DNA from: Anaeramoeba flamelloides
Taxonomy: Eukaryota > Metamonada > Anaeramoebidae
Direction: 5' to 3'
Assembly: GCA_027625915.1 (NCBI GenBank)
Contig: JANTQA010000040.1
Span: 1,984,001-2,048,000, forward strand
DNA: 64,000 nt
Part shown: positions 23,885 through 34,221 of the stretch, one piece after another
How the letters are laid out: each line of letters begins with the position of its first letter
Numbering within the stretch: the first letter of the stretch is position 1
Made by a program: the position numbers and the translations under genes
Notes under the pieces: generated by a model
Told to the model about the DNA's origin: nothing
What the model saw: only the letters and a program-made list of their open reading frames with translations
Databases searched by the model: none

Positions 23885-24340
23885 TTGGTATTTAAGTATT
23901 TGTATCGATTGCTTACTGATAAGGGGAGGTTAGAATTTATGTTTTATTATATGGATTTTTACAAAGTTGGCCACAAACACTTAAGTACTAACACCTTTAA
24001 AGAACATTTAAAAACTTTTAATTCTAATTATGAAATACAAAGTATGGAACGTTTTTTACTTTTGAGAATATTTCAATATTATAACTTTGAAGAGGTCACT
24101 TTATTCATGTTTATTATCTCCAAAATTAATGCTAAATTGTATACAATGAACAAGAAGTATTGTTACATTACTTTTATATTCTTAATAATCCTAAAAAAGG
24201 TGTTTTTTTTTTTTTTTGAAGTAAACTTAACTTATGGTTTACAATCCCTGAATTTAGTAAAAAGATTATCTTTTGTAGGGTTTAGTGGCTTGTTAATTTG
24301 GTTCTTAGCTGATCGAACTTGGACTTGTTATGAGTTTTAA
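23885..24340 (+). pseudogene. Open stretch of unknown nature, possibly a decayed gene
   Basis: A 151-codon open frame has a mixed composition in its first 100 codons (LTDKGRLEFMFYY, FYKVGHKHLS, YEIQSMERFLLLRIF). The last 35 codons lie in the arm of a foldback element (24235-24790) and so are not ancestral coding sequence. Another open stretch of mixed composition precedes it in a different frame (about 23765-23930). I recognise no family. It may be a remnant of a gene or element interrupted by the foldback, or a chance frame. Confidence 0.3.
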
Positions 24341-24790
24341 GAGTTTTTTCAAAAATGACAATTTTTGACTATTTATTTTTTTTTTTCCGAAATCCAATTT
24401 GATGGAGTCAAAGATTAATAGATAGGTAGATGTTTAAGAATAAATTGAGGCTTTTGGGTTGTCAATTGAAATTTTTTATTTCTTTTATACTCAATTAGTA
24501 AAATGAAAAACAAATTGTTTTTATAAGCACCAAATAAAACATAACCTAATTAAAAATTTCAATCAAAAACCCACAAAACACATTTTTTATAACTTAATTC
24601 CCGATATATTAGTCTTACACCCTTCAATTCAGATTTCAGTAAAAAAAAAATAAATAGTCAAAAAATTGCCTTTTTTAAATAATTAGTAAATCATACCAAG
24701 TCCAAGATCACTCAGATAAGAACCAAATTAACAAGCCACTAAACCCTACAAAAGATAATCTCATTACTAAATTTCAGGGATTGTAAACCT
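24235..24790. mobile_element. Foldback MITE, 0.55 kb
   Basis: The arms, about 145 bases each (24235-24382 and 24645-24790), are inverted copies. They share ggtttacaatccctgaattt, agattatcttttgtaggg and gtggcttgttaatttggtt with their complements. The spacer of about 260 bases is non-coding. There is no second copy in the window. Confidence 0.72.
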
Positions 24791-24914
24791 TAAACATTAA
24801 AACCTGAAATATTTTAAGAGAAGATTTCCCAATATTTAGAAAGAGACAATTATCTCATTTGCCAAGATATAAAGTACTCTTTGTAAACCAAAAAAAAAGA
24901 CAGTTTGGTCAGTA

Positions 24915-25370
24915 CACGACAAGAATAGCACAATCCATACAAATACTTTCAAGACTTTTTCGAACTTTCAGACTGACAGTCTGCAAGATTTCAGTCTCTG
25001 ATATTCTTTCATATTTTTTCAAATTTCAAATACTTGATAAAAAACTTTTGTAAGCCAAAAAAAGGGATAAAAATAATAATTAACAAAAGATAACATTTTG
25101 AATTTAATTAAAATTTTTGAAAGTTATCTAAAAGAAAAATATATGTAAACTTTCAATAATCTAAAACTCTTTTTATGGAAACCAAAAATTGGAAAGTTGT
25201 TTAAATTACATGTTTTTAAAAGTTTGACTTGTAAAAACTTTTAAATTGAAAGTTGTTGCATTGTGATCTTGTAATTCTTTTCAAAATTTGGAACAATTTC
25301 AAAAAAACAAAGTGTTGCTAAGTAAAAAAAGTGACTACAATTTTTGTGCTATTCTTGTCATGTATTGATT
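24915..25370. repeat. Short inverted repeat pair
   Basis: The block acgacaagaatagcacaa near 24917 is found inverted as ttgtgctattcttgtca near 25345. The arms are only about 20 bases. This could be the ends of a small element or a chance pair, and nothing between codes convincingly. It lies in the 5' flank of the gene at 25466. Confidence 0.4.
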
Positions 25371-25465
25371 TTTTATATTTTCATTTTTTCTTCACTTATC
25401 TTTAACACAAAAATTTTTTGTATTTAAAAAAAAGTTCCAATCCCAAAAAGATCATAAAAAAAACA

Positions 25466-27218
25466 ATGTTTTTTGATTTTCCCTTTAATTTTGAAAACGA
25501 ACCAAAAAACAAGAATCAAACGAACCAACAAAACATGTCTGATGGGATTTTAACTAGCCGTGAGGTGTTTTCTCGTATCTTAATGAAAGAAGAACTCAAA
25601 AATGAAGTAAGAAGGCATGAAAGAAAACGAAGAAAGTAAATTTCCATGATAATTTCCCTCTTGTAATATAAGAAACTCCAAACAAAAAATGGTTTTGAAT
25701 AACTGGTTGGCTAAAACAAAAACAATAACAAAAAACTCTCTTTTCTTTTCTTTTATTTTTTCATAACAAAATTCCTTTAGAAAAACTTCTGTTCCAAACG
25801 ACAACACTGAATTCCTTGGAGAACTCCCCAAAACAGTGACCATTCAAGACGTTAATGACTTTTTTAAAAAGCCGATCACAAAGTAATGTTCTTTCTTTTA
25901 TGATCCTCTTCTTTTCAATTCCTATTTCCCAAAATATTAACAACAAAATATTAACATACCTTTTTCCTATTCTTTTTCTTTTTCTTGTTTCAAACATAAT
26001 AAATGGATCTAAAATTGGCTTTGACTCTTCAGAAATCCAGAAAAAAAAGAAAACTTCACAAAAGAACAATTAACAAAATATAAAAAAGATAAAAAAATCA
26101 CAAAACAAACAAGAAAAGAAAAGATCAAAAAGTTAATCCAAGAAAATAAAAATTACAAAATCGAACAACAAAATTTAATAAGATCAATTGTCAAAATAAA
26201 AACAGAGCTCCTGATTGAGTCTGAAATTCAACAGTGCAGACAAGAGGAATTGAAATTTTTAAAGGATTATTATAGCCAATTCCAAACACGAATTAAACTC
26301 AGAGAAAAAGCTAAACTTGAAAAACAAAAAAATATGCAAATCCCTCTCGTGCAACCTGAAATTACTCTCAATGAGAACAACCAAAAAGAAATCACAAACG
26401 AAAAAAACTTGTTTTTTTATGAAAATATTCCCACTTTTGATTCTTATGATTCTCTTTTTAATTTCAATTCAGATCCAAACAAAGATATTTTTAATAATAC
26501 CAAGCAAGAAAAAGATGTCAATGAAAAAAAAATTCAAACAAAATTAAGCACGCAATTATCACAAACGCAAACGCAAACTCAAATGCAAACACAAAAGCAG
26601 ACACTAAGCCAAACACAAAAATCTTATACAAATTTAATACAAGCAAAAATTCCTCAAATAATTAATCAGCAAAAGCAAACACAAAGCAATAAAATTGATT
26701 TGGTAACACATCAATTTGGGCCATCTGTGTTATCCATTGAAGCGAGCTCAAAAAATCAATTGAAATCACAAATAGAAACAAATAACACCATGAAGAAAAA
26801 TCCGAATAAAGAATGGGATTATACTTTTGGTGAGCAGAATAATCAATTTGATCGAAATTTGTTAAATAACAAAAAGGATCAACCAAAAGATAAAAATGAA
26901 ATGAATTTTGATTTTGATTTAGGATTTGATGTAAATTCAAACCAAAAAAATCATTTCGGGGGTAACAGTAAAAGTGTTTCTAACAAATCTATAAAAAATA
27001 TAAATATTACTTCTTCTACTTCTTCTATTTCTTCTTCTTCTTCTTCTTCTTCTTCTTCTTCTTCTTCTTCCTCTAAATCGAAATCTTTCAATTCTAAAAA
27101 AAAAAAAAATGCGAACAAACCACAAGTCAAGTTTCTTGATAATAAAAATTTATCCTTTTTGGTCAGTGCACTCGAAAGGCATAAAAAAAAAATTACGAAT
27201 GAAAATGAAAAGGATTGA
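25466..27218 (+). CDS. Coiled-coil, Gln/Ser-rich protein of unknown function (three exons)
   Basis: The spliced model has exons 25466-25635, 25781-25882 and 26033-27218, with GTAAAT and GTAATG donors, TTTAG and TTCAG acceptors and phases that agree, giving 485 residues. The start MFFDFPFNF was preferred; an in-frame ATG at 25418 and another at 25535 are alternatives. Residues about 40-90 are charged (SREVFSRIL, RRHERKRRKK). Residues about 98-185 form a basic segment followed by a coiled coil (KKDKKITKQTRKEK, then QENKNYKIEQQNLI). This loosely recalls a bZIP, but the conserved Asn and the leucine spacing do not fit well. Then come QT-repeats (about 270-295) and a run of 16 serines (about 445). 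I do not recognise the family; a nuclear role is only a guess from the basic segments. Confidence 0.68.
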
Positions 27219-29272
27219 AGAAGAAATTAATTATTCTTCTGCAATAAATCCTCTTTCAATAATTCTAAATTTTTTACAATTTATTTTGTTTTTATTTTTA
27301 TTTTTGATTCCATATTTATGAATTGCCTTTTTAGAAGCAATTTTTGGAATTTTTTTCCGAAATTAATACTCTGAAATATTATGTTTTTAAAAAATTTAAA
27401 CAATGTGGTTATATTCTTGAAATTATTTTGTTTCTAAAATTTTCATCTCGGATTCTACCAATTTTGAGTTACAAAAGCCACTGGAATTCAATGGCGGATT
27501 TGACAAAATCTTTTTCAATTCATGTTTGTTTTTTTAAAAATATTGATAAAGTCAAAAAATTGGTATATTATAAAAAATCATGATTAATATTATAAATCGT
27601 GATAATAGATAATATTGGAGTACTCTAGATAATCATGATAATTGTCTCCAAATAGTGATAATTGTCAACATAACTAGATAAAAATAAAGGTGTGAGTGGA
27701 TAGTTGTAGACTTTATGGCTAATTCAACAATATTTTGAAAAAGAAAAATATTGTTTGATCAAAAAAGCAGATTTTGGAAAAACAAGTTAATTTTTTACAA
27801 AAGAGTAAAAATTTCATTTATAAAATAAAATCATCATATCAAGATTATTTAGTGTATTTTGTTTTTATTTTGGCTGACAGATCAATTGATCTTTGAGATC
27901 AACAAATCTAATTACTAAAGGTAAATAAAAGTATATCAATCTATTGTAATATTATAGTGAAACTCTTATTATAACAATTATAAAACTACCAACTCTAGAT
28001 GATTTCTTTCAAGTATGTTTTTTTCTGTTCAATAATTTTTATTGTTCTATTCAAGTTTAACAATACGTTATTTTTAATTTAACACTGTATTATTCAATAA
28101 CACAATGGTAATACCATTCTAAGTAAAATGTGCTTAGTTATTTTTCTTTTTCTTCTTCGATTTCTATTTTCTTTACCGTGTGTAGAAACCCCAAAGAGAG
28201 CCTAAAGGTTTTGTTTAAATTCATCACTAATTCGAATTCAAATTTACCATTCTTCTTCAATTTATTTCACTTTTAAAAATAATACACATTTAAAAAAAGA
28301 TTCATAAAAACTTCTAGTATATTTTTTGAATCAAATTATTATTTATTTGAGGGTAAAATTTTGTGGGATTTTACTTTCAAATGAAATAAAAAAATGAATA
28401 GAAAATTTTTTTTAATTTAAAACAATTTATTTTTCTTACTTTGACAATTTTTTGATTTTTTACCCATATACGTTTTTCATGAGAAATCCATATGAATCAT
28501 GGTTTTTATTATCGTGGTGGATTTATTGTTATTAGGGTGATATATTGTAATTTCTTCAAAATGGTTAGTCTTTTCATGAAATGAAGTTTTGAATTGAATT
28601 TTTGTTGAAGGAAATTCAAAAATTAGTATATGTTCAATCCTATAAAAATCGTTTTTCTATATTCAAATTTATAAAATATTTTTAAAACTTCCCATAAAAA
28701 AGTTATTTATCTGGTTTCATTGGAAAATGGTAATATAACACAAATTTTTGAATATAATCTTATTATCACAATTATTTTTGGAGTAAAACCAAAAAAAAAA
28801 TATTAAAAAATTTCCAGGTATTTGTTTTCTGTAAAAATAGTAAAAAACGAATATACAAGACTTTTAGACAGTAATTAATTAATAAATATTTGATTATTTC
28901 AGGTTTCTAAATAATAAACCTCTTTGTTGAAAGGGTCGTAAGAACTTTTAAAAATCAATTAGAAATTTTATTATGTTATCTTGTTGAACTTTTAGATAGA
29001 ATTTACAATTAGTATCATTTGATTTTCTCAACATTCCATTTATATTAATAAAGCTATATAAAGTTGAAATTATATAAACTGGAATAATACCAATTGCTGA
29101 ATTCTCAAAGTTAATTTAAGATTAATAGAGAAATCAAAGTATAAAATTAAAAAAAAAAATGTTATTTTTATGATAATTCATGATTAAATCTCAAATTTTG
29201 AAAAATAACTGGTTTTGAATTTTGAGTAAATGATGGTTTTAAAATATATTTTGGAATATCTAATAATAAATA
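27219..29272. other. No gene seen; AT-rich spacer
   Basis: There are chance open frames only (for example 27344-27583). A block aattcatcactaattcg near 28217 recurs inverted near 30500, about 2.3 kb away. It might mark ends of a decayed element but is too short to claim. Confidence 0.45.
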
Positions 29273-29469
29273 CAGTCAGTTTCAAATTTAAGGCACCAAA
29301 TTTCAACAAAATTTAAGGCACAAAAAAAATCTCAAATTAAGGCACAAAATTTAAATTCTAGTAAAAATAAATATGTTAAAAAAAAAATCTAAAAAATGTG
29401 CCTGGATATGAGATTTTTATTCTGCCATAATTTTCTTTGAATTATGTACCTTAAAATTGAAACTGAATG
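29273..29469. mobile_element. Tc1/mariner-type MITE, family M, copy 3 (decayed)
   Basis: It starts cagtcagtttcaa after TA and ends tgaatgta, with the same palindromic plan and aaggcaca blocks as the copies at 13.5 and 14.6 kb. The right arm has many base changes, so this is an old copy. Confidence 0.75.
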
Positions 29470-30945
29470 TACTATTTTTGATTTGATTTTTTGTATTGGA
29501 AAAAAATACCAAAAAAGAAAAAAGATTTTTCGAAATGTAATTATTCACTACGATTTTTCAATTAAAAAGAAAACCTAGTTTTCTAGACTATTAATTATCT
29601 ATATTGTGTCTGAGTTTTCATGAAAAATTATTTCAGAGATTATTTTTTGAAAGAAATTCAATATTTTTCAATTTATTTTAGATTTCAAAAGTCAATCATT
29701 TTTCAATCAAAAAAATTATGTAAAATAAAATCAAAAGAACGTCTAAATAAACTAAATTTCATTATAAATGTCCCAATTTTTTTTAAATTTTTTTTTTTAA
29801 TTTTTTTTATTTTATTTTTAGATGAAAAGTAAATTAGAGTCGAGTATAAAACTGATTATTAAATATAGTAATTATTTTATTATAATACATAAGTTCAATT
29901 TATAATATATTTATTTACAAAATAATCATTTTTAAGTAAATAATTATTTATCACATAAAAAATCTAAAGTAAATTTTACACACAATTCTTGTTTATCTTA
30001 AGTATCTTTCTGACAAGATGAGATTTCAGTGTATACACCTACAATTACCCTAAACATCATAATACTTGAAAATCAGGCCGATCTATAAAGTTCCAATAAA
30101 TTTTTTCATTCCGAACATTTTCAAGAGAAAATTCAGACTTTGAGGAAGAGAATAAGTTTGCCCAAAAGAACGAACGAATTAACACTAAAGAAGAAATCGA
30201 AAATTTTTAAACAATTTATATGGATCTTGTATTCTGTGTAGTTCATTGGTTTTAAGTTAAACACAGTTATTGTTTTGAACGATCATTTAAGTTGGGATAT
30301 TTGTTCAAATAAGTCAAAAAAATTTATTCGATATCAATTAATAATTTCTAATTCTGACTTTTTTTATTCTCATATTTTTTATCTGAAAAACAAACCAAGT
30401 TTAAAGAATAAACTGTCATTTTCTTGAAGGAGATTGATATTTTAATCTCCTTCACTTTTATGATAAATGTTTGAATAAAAATGTCTTAACTTTGATGCCG
30501 AATTAGTGATGAATTCTGAAACCTATTCAAATTAAAAGACAAAAGTAACCCAGCAACTTTACCCAAATCAATCAAACAAATAACACTCTTTTTCTATTGT
30601 TCTTCTTTTACTTTTTCGCATTTATTCTTAAAAAGTGCCTTTTTCAAAACATCATCAAAAGAATTTTAAAATTTCACCAAAACAAGTTTTAGTGCTTAAA
30701 ATTGACAATTGAGAAGTATTCGGGTGTATGGGAGTTAAATCTATAGGATGAAAAATAACTTTTACTTTTTTTAGAAAATTTTTTAATGCTAATTATTTAC
30801 TTTTTCATTGGAAGGGTCACAAAACTCCAAGATTATTCAGTAAAACGTCGATTTCATTTCAAAATGGTTGTTTGGAAATATATTTTTATTTTTTTGATTT
30901 CATTTCAATTTCTCTTTTTTTGTTTGTAAATAAAAAAAGAAATCT
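29470..30945. other. No firm gene; 5' flank of the next gene
   Basis: A short open stretch near 30105-30210 on the plus strand has a charged composition but no start, domain or splice partner that I can defend. The rest is AT-rich spacer. Confidence 0.45.
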
Positions 30946-33900
30946 ATGAACAGAAGGTTTAATGTAATTTCATTAATTGGTGACAAAAAAACACGAATAC
31001 CAATCAGAGATATTGAGAATGAAACAATCGAGTCTTTAATAAAGAAAATTGAAAAACGAAACATCTTTACTGATGAATCCATTTATGCACTCAAAACGAA
31101 AAGTGGAGAGTGGCTTTACAAGGAAGACCATGTTATTGATCTTTTAAACCATGGAGACACTGTGATTTGCATTTTTACGCCACCACCATACCCACTAAGC
31201 GAAGACGTCTTACTAAAATTCTCTCAATTTGATCCACCAACTTTTCCTGTAGCGCTACAACCAAATTCCTTTGTAGAAGCAGAAGGAGAAAAAGAGAAAG
31301 AGAAAGAGAAAGAGAAAGAGAAAGAGAAAGAGAAAGAGAAAGAAAAGCCAACTACCAAAAGAAACCGGACTGGAAAAGGAAAGGAAACCATAAATGAAAA
31401 TGGAAATCAAAATTCCAAACACAAGAAAAAATACGTCCAAACAAAATTACGCAAGAAAACCGATCCAAAATTACAAGAACAAACAAAAACAAATAATTCT
31501 ACTAACCCTGGTAAGGACTCAAACATATTACTAAATGCAAAAAAACCGGGATCAAAACAGGGGCATCATAGCCATACCAAAAAGAATAATTCTCTTCAAA
31601 AAAATCAAATATTTGCAAAAAATGATTTAAATGAAAAACAGTCCAACAAATCCAAAGAAGAACAATTCAAAAGCCAAGTAGATCTTAATTCTTTGAATGT
31701 AAAATCATCTTTGTCATCACAATTTGAAAACGAAAATGAACAAGAAAAAAACAAAGACAAAGAAAAAGAAAAAGACAAAGCTTATTTAAGTAATAAAACA
31801 CAAGAAAAATTAAATTCAAACCCAGAACCAATACAAAAAAGCAAAAGGAATATCAACGCCAGTACCAATACCGTTATTAAATGGATTGGAGCAAAACAAA
31901 AAAAGGAAGGATTTGCAAAGATTGCAAATCTCAAAAAAGAAAGAAAAAATCAAAATAATATCACAAAAAAACATAACACTAAAAACAAAAAAGAAAGAAA
32001 TCTTGTGACAAAAGCAAATTCTTCAAACAATAGTCAAACAGAAGAAATGAAGGAAACAGATTCTTCATTAAAGAATAATCTGAACTTGGATCATATAAAT
32101 ATTGATCTACCTGGGGGAATTTTTGAAAAAATCGGTTTAAAAGAAGCAAAGCAACAAAAAAAGAAAAATTTTCAGCGTTCTTATACCCCACAACCAAGGG
32201 TACATCAAAAAATTATTTTAGATCTCCATTTAACAGATAAAAAACCCAGCAAACAACAACAAAACATGAAAAACAAATTAGCATCGCCACAATCAAGTTG
32301 GGAAGATCTATCAATACAAAGGCAGAACAGAAAATTAATTTCTAAAAATCTCAGAGACAATAAATTAAATAGAAAAAAGAATGTAAAAAAACAAGCAAAC
32401 ATAAAGAAAGAAACTAAAATCAAAAATAAGATTAAAATCAAAAAGAAGAAGAAAAACGAGAATGGGGATGATAGTGGGAATGAAAACGAGTGCCTTAACG
32501 AGAACGGGAACGAGAATGAGAATAAAAATAAAAAGAAAAGCATGAAAACTAAAATTGCAAACAGGTTAAATACAACGAAAGAAGGCGGCGGAGATTCTGA
32601 TTTAGATGAGTCTACATGGGAAGAAATTGATTTTTATAATTCCATTCAAAAAGAAAGGAGAACAAATCCAAAAATTAAAAATAATTTATATTCATTTACT
32701 CATTTAATCGATAATTCAATATCATTAACAAAAAAGAAATTTTTAGAAAAAAATGATTTGAAACAAAAACAAAACTATTTGAATGTAAAAAAACCTGATA
32801 AAGAAAAAGAGTATCAAAATTTAGCATTAAATAATAATAACAATCTTAATAAATTTAATGAAAAAAAAAGCTTTAATAATATTAATTCCTCTTATAGCGG
32901 AAGTCGAACACCCCCATTACAAAAATTAAATGATAATACGGATAATAATAATATTAATAATAATAATAATAAAAATAAAAAGTTAAATAAAATTATAATA
33001 AAAAAAAACATTTCATTAACTAAAAAAAAATCTAAATCTAAGAATAAGAATAATAATACAATGAATCCAAATCCAAAAGAAAAATTAATAAATTTCCAAA
33101 ATAAAAAAAAATATCAAAAATTACATTCAAGTGAATGGGTTGAATTAGTTCAATTAAAGGAAAAAAATAGTAAAAATAATGGCCATAGTAATAGTAAAAG
33201 TAATAGGGTGTTTAAAAATAAAAATAATAATGGAAAAAAACAAAATAATCTCTTAAATATTAAACCCAGTTTGACTACCATTAGTCAAAGTTATTCCTCA
33301 GATGATATTTTTCGAAGATCGAAAAATAAATATGGGAATATTCGAAGCCAACCTAAAAATATTAAAGTCCAGGATCAATTTAATAAACAAAATGTAAATA
33401 GAAATAATCATTTTGATTTTAGATCTCATGATTCCTTTTCAGATAACTCTTTCAAACCAGTAAAAGTTTCGAAAAAAAAACATAGGGTATCCCCGCTTGA
33501 ATTTATGAATATTACAGATAAGGATTTGAATAATAGAAATAATGGAAATTATAACAATAATAATAATATTGTTAGCGACAATATGAATAGTGGTAGTAGT
33601 ATTAATAGCAACGGCGATAGTAATAACAGCAATAACCAAAAAGAGAAAAGAAAAAAAAATCTTTCGCAAAGATCTGGGTATTTAGAATCTTTTAATGTAA
33701 TCTGTTTAAATAAAAATAAATATCTTTTGGAAGAATTGATAATTATATTTTATAAAAGAAAAATTGAAATTTATCATTCAAATAATTTAATATTTACAAT
33801 TTTATTAATTTTAATAAATATTAAATCAAACCCTGACCATGAAACATCGTTAATGATTACTTCCTTAAATAATAAATATATTTTCAAATTTGCAAATGTT

Positions 33901-34221
33901 AAAAGGTTAAAAACCTTTATGAAGTTGTTTTTAAATTACAAACATAAAAGAAAAAAGAAAAAAAAAAAAAAAGAACAATTTTTAGTTTCCTTTTCCGGAA
34001 ATGAGGCAAAAAAGGGCTTGATAATTATTAAATATCCTCAAATTAAATTGATTTTGCTTTATAAAAACAGTAAAACTATTAAAAGTCTTATTAAAGAAAT
34101 AAATTTCTTTATTAATAAAAAAAAGGAATTCATTTTATTATTTGGGGAAGAGAAATTCCAGATCCAATTTATGAATAATATCGAACTAGAGCAATTCACA
34201 CAAATCTTAAATTCAAATTAA
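30946..34221 (+). CDS. Large low-complexity protein with possible ubiquitin-like N-terminus and PH-like C-terminus
   Basis: One exon encodes 1091 residues. Residues 1-85 have strand-helix spacing like a ubiquitin-fold or DCX-like domain: RRFNVISLIGDKKTRIPIRD, then ESLIKKIEKR, IYALKTKSGEWLY and LNHGDTVICIF. Residues 100-910 are Lys/Glu/Asn-rich with a Lys-Glu dipeptide run (about 115-133, from (gagaaa)n) and Asn runs. The segments PQSSWEDLSI, DESTWEEIDFY and SSEWVELVQL share an S-x-W-(E/V)-(D/E) theme. Residues about 915-1091 look folded (SFNVICLNKNKYLLEELIII, ending ELEQFTQIL) and resemble a PH-like module, a weak assignment. The function is unknown; a scaffold or adaptor is a guess. The stop codon is clear. 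Confidence 0.7.
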   Translation: MNRRFNVISLIGDKKTRIPIRDIENETIESLIKKIEKRNIFTDESIYALKTKSGEWLYKEDHVIDLLNHGDTVICIFTPPPYPLSEDVLLKFSQFDPPTFPVALQPNSFVEAEGEKEKEKEKEKEKEKEKEKEKPTTKRNRTGKGKETINENGNQNSKHKKKYVQTKLRKKTDPKLQEQTKTNNSTNPGKDSNILLNAKKPGSKQGHHSHTKKNNSLQKNQIFAKNDLNEKQSNKSKEEQFKSQVDLNSLNVKSSLSSQFENENEQEKNKDKEKEKDKAYLSNKTQEKLNSNPEPIQKSKRNINASTNTVIKWIGAKQKKEGFAKIANLKKERKNQNNITKKHNTKNKKERNLVTKANSSNNSQTEEMKETDSSLKNNLNLDHINIDLPGGIFEKIGLKEAKQQKKKNFQRSYTPQPRVHQKIILDLHLTDKKPSKQQQNMKNKLASPQSSWEDLSIQRQNRKLISKNLRDNKLNRKKNVKKQANIKKETKIKNKIKIKKKKKNENGDDSGNENECLNENGNENENKNKKKSMKTKIANRLNTTKEGGGDSDLDESTWEEIDFYNSIQKERRTNPKIKNNLYSFTHLIDNSISLTKKKFLEKNDLKQKQNYLNVKKPDKEKEYQNLALNNNNNLNKFNEKKSFNNINSSYSGSRTPPLQKLNDNTDNNNINNNNNKNKKLNKIIIKKNISLTKKKSKSKNKNNNTMNPNPKEKLINFQNKKKYQKLHSSEWVELVQLKEKNSKNNGHSNSKSNRVFKNKNNNGKKQNNLLNIKPSLTTISQSYSSDDIFRRSKNKYGNIRSQPKNIKVQDQFNKQNVNRNNHFDFRSHDSFSDNSFKPVKVSKKKHRVSPLEFMNITDKDLNNRNNGNYNNNNNIVSDNMNSGSSINSNGDSNNSNNQKEKRKKNLSQRSGYLESFNVICLNKNKYLLEELIIIFYKRKIEIYHSNNLIFTILLILINIKSNPDHETSLMITSLNNKYIFKFANVKRLKTFMKLFLNYKHKRKKKKKKKEQFLVSFSGNEAKKGLIIIKYPQIKLILLYKNSKTIKSLIKEINFFINKKKEFILLFGEEKFQIQFMNNIELEQFTQILNSN
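31288..31344. repeat. In-frame (gagaaa)n minisatellite
   Basis: This is a near-perfect hexamer repeat coding for alternating Glu and Lys inside the 1091-residue protein. It is a likely length-variable site. Confidence 0.85.

Noticed and set aside
26090-26230. Clear bZIP domain
   Set aside because: The invariant Asn is missing and hydrophobic spacing after the basic stretch does not follow the leucine zipper register; it is kept only as a coiled coil with a loose resemblance.
26937-27125. Arg-rich open frame on the minus strand
   Set aside because: It is the complement of the poly-Ser and Lys tracts of the plus-strand gene; its composition follows from that repeat.
28216-30520. Transposon bounded by inverted aattcatcactaattcg
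   Set aside because: The match is only about 17-20 bases, flanks do not align further, and no coding or target duplication supports it.
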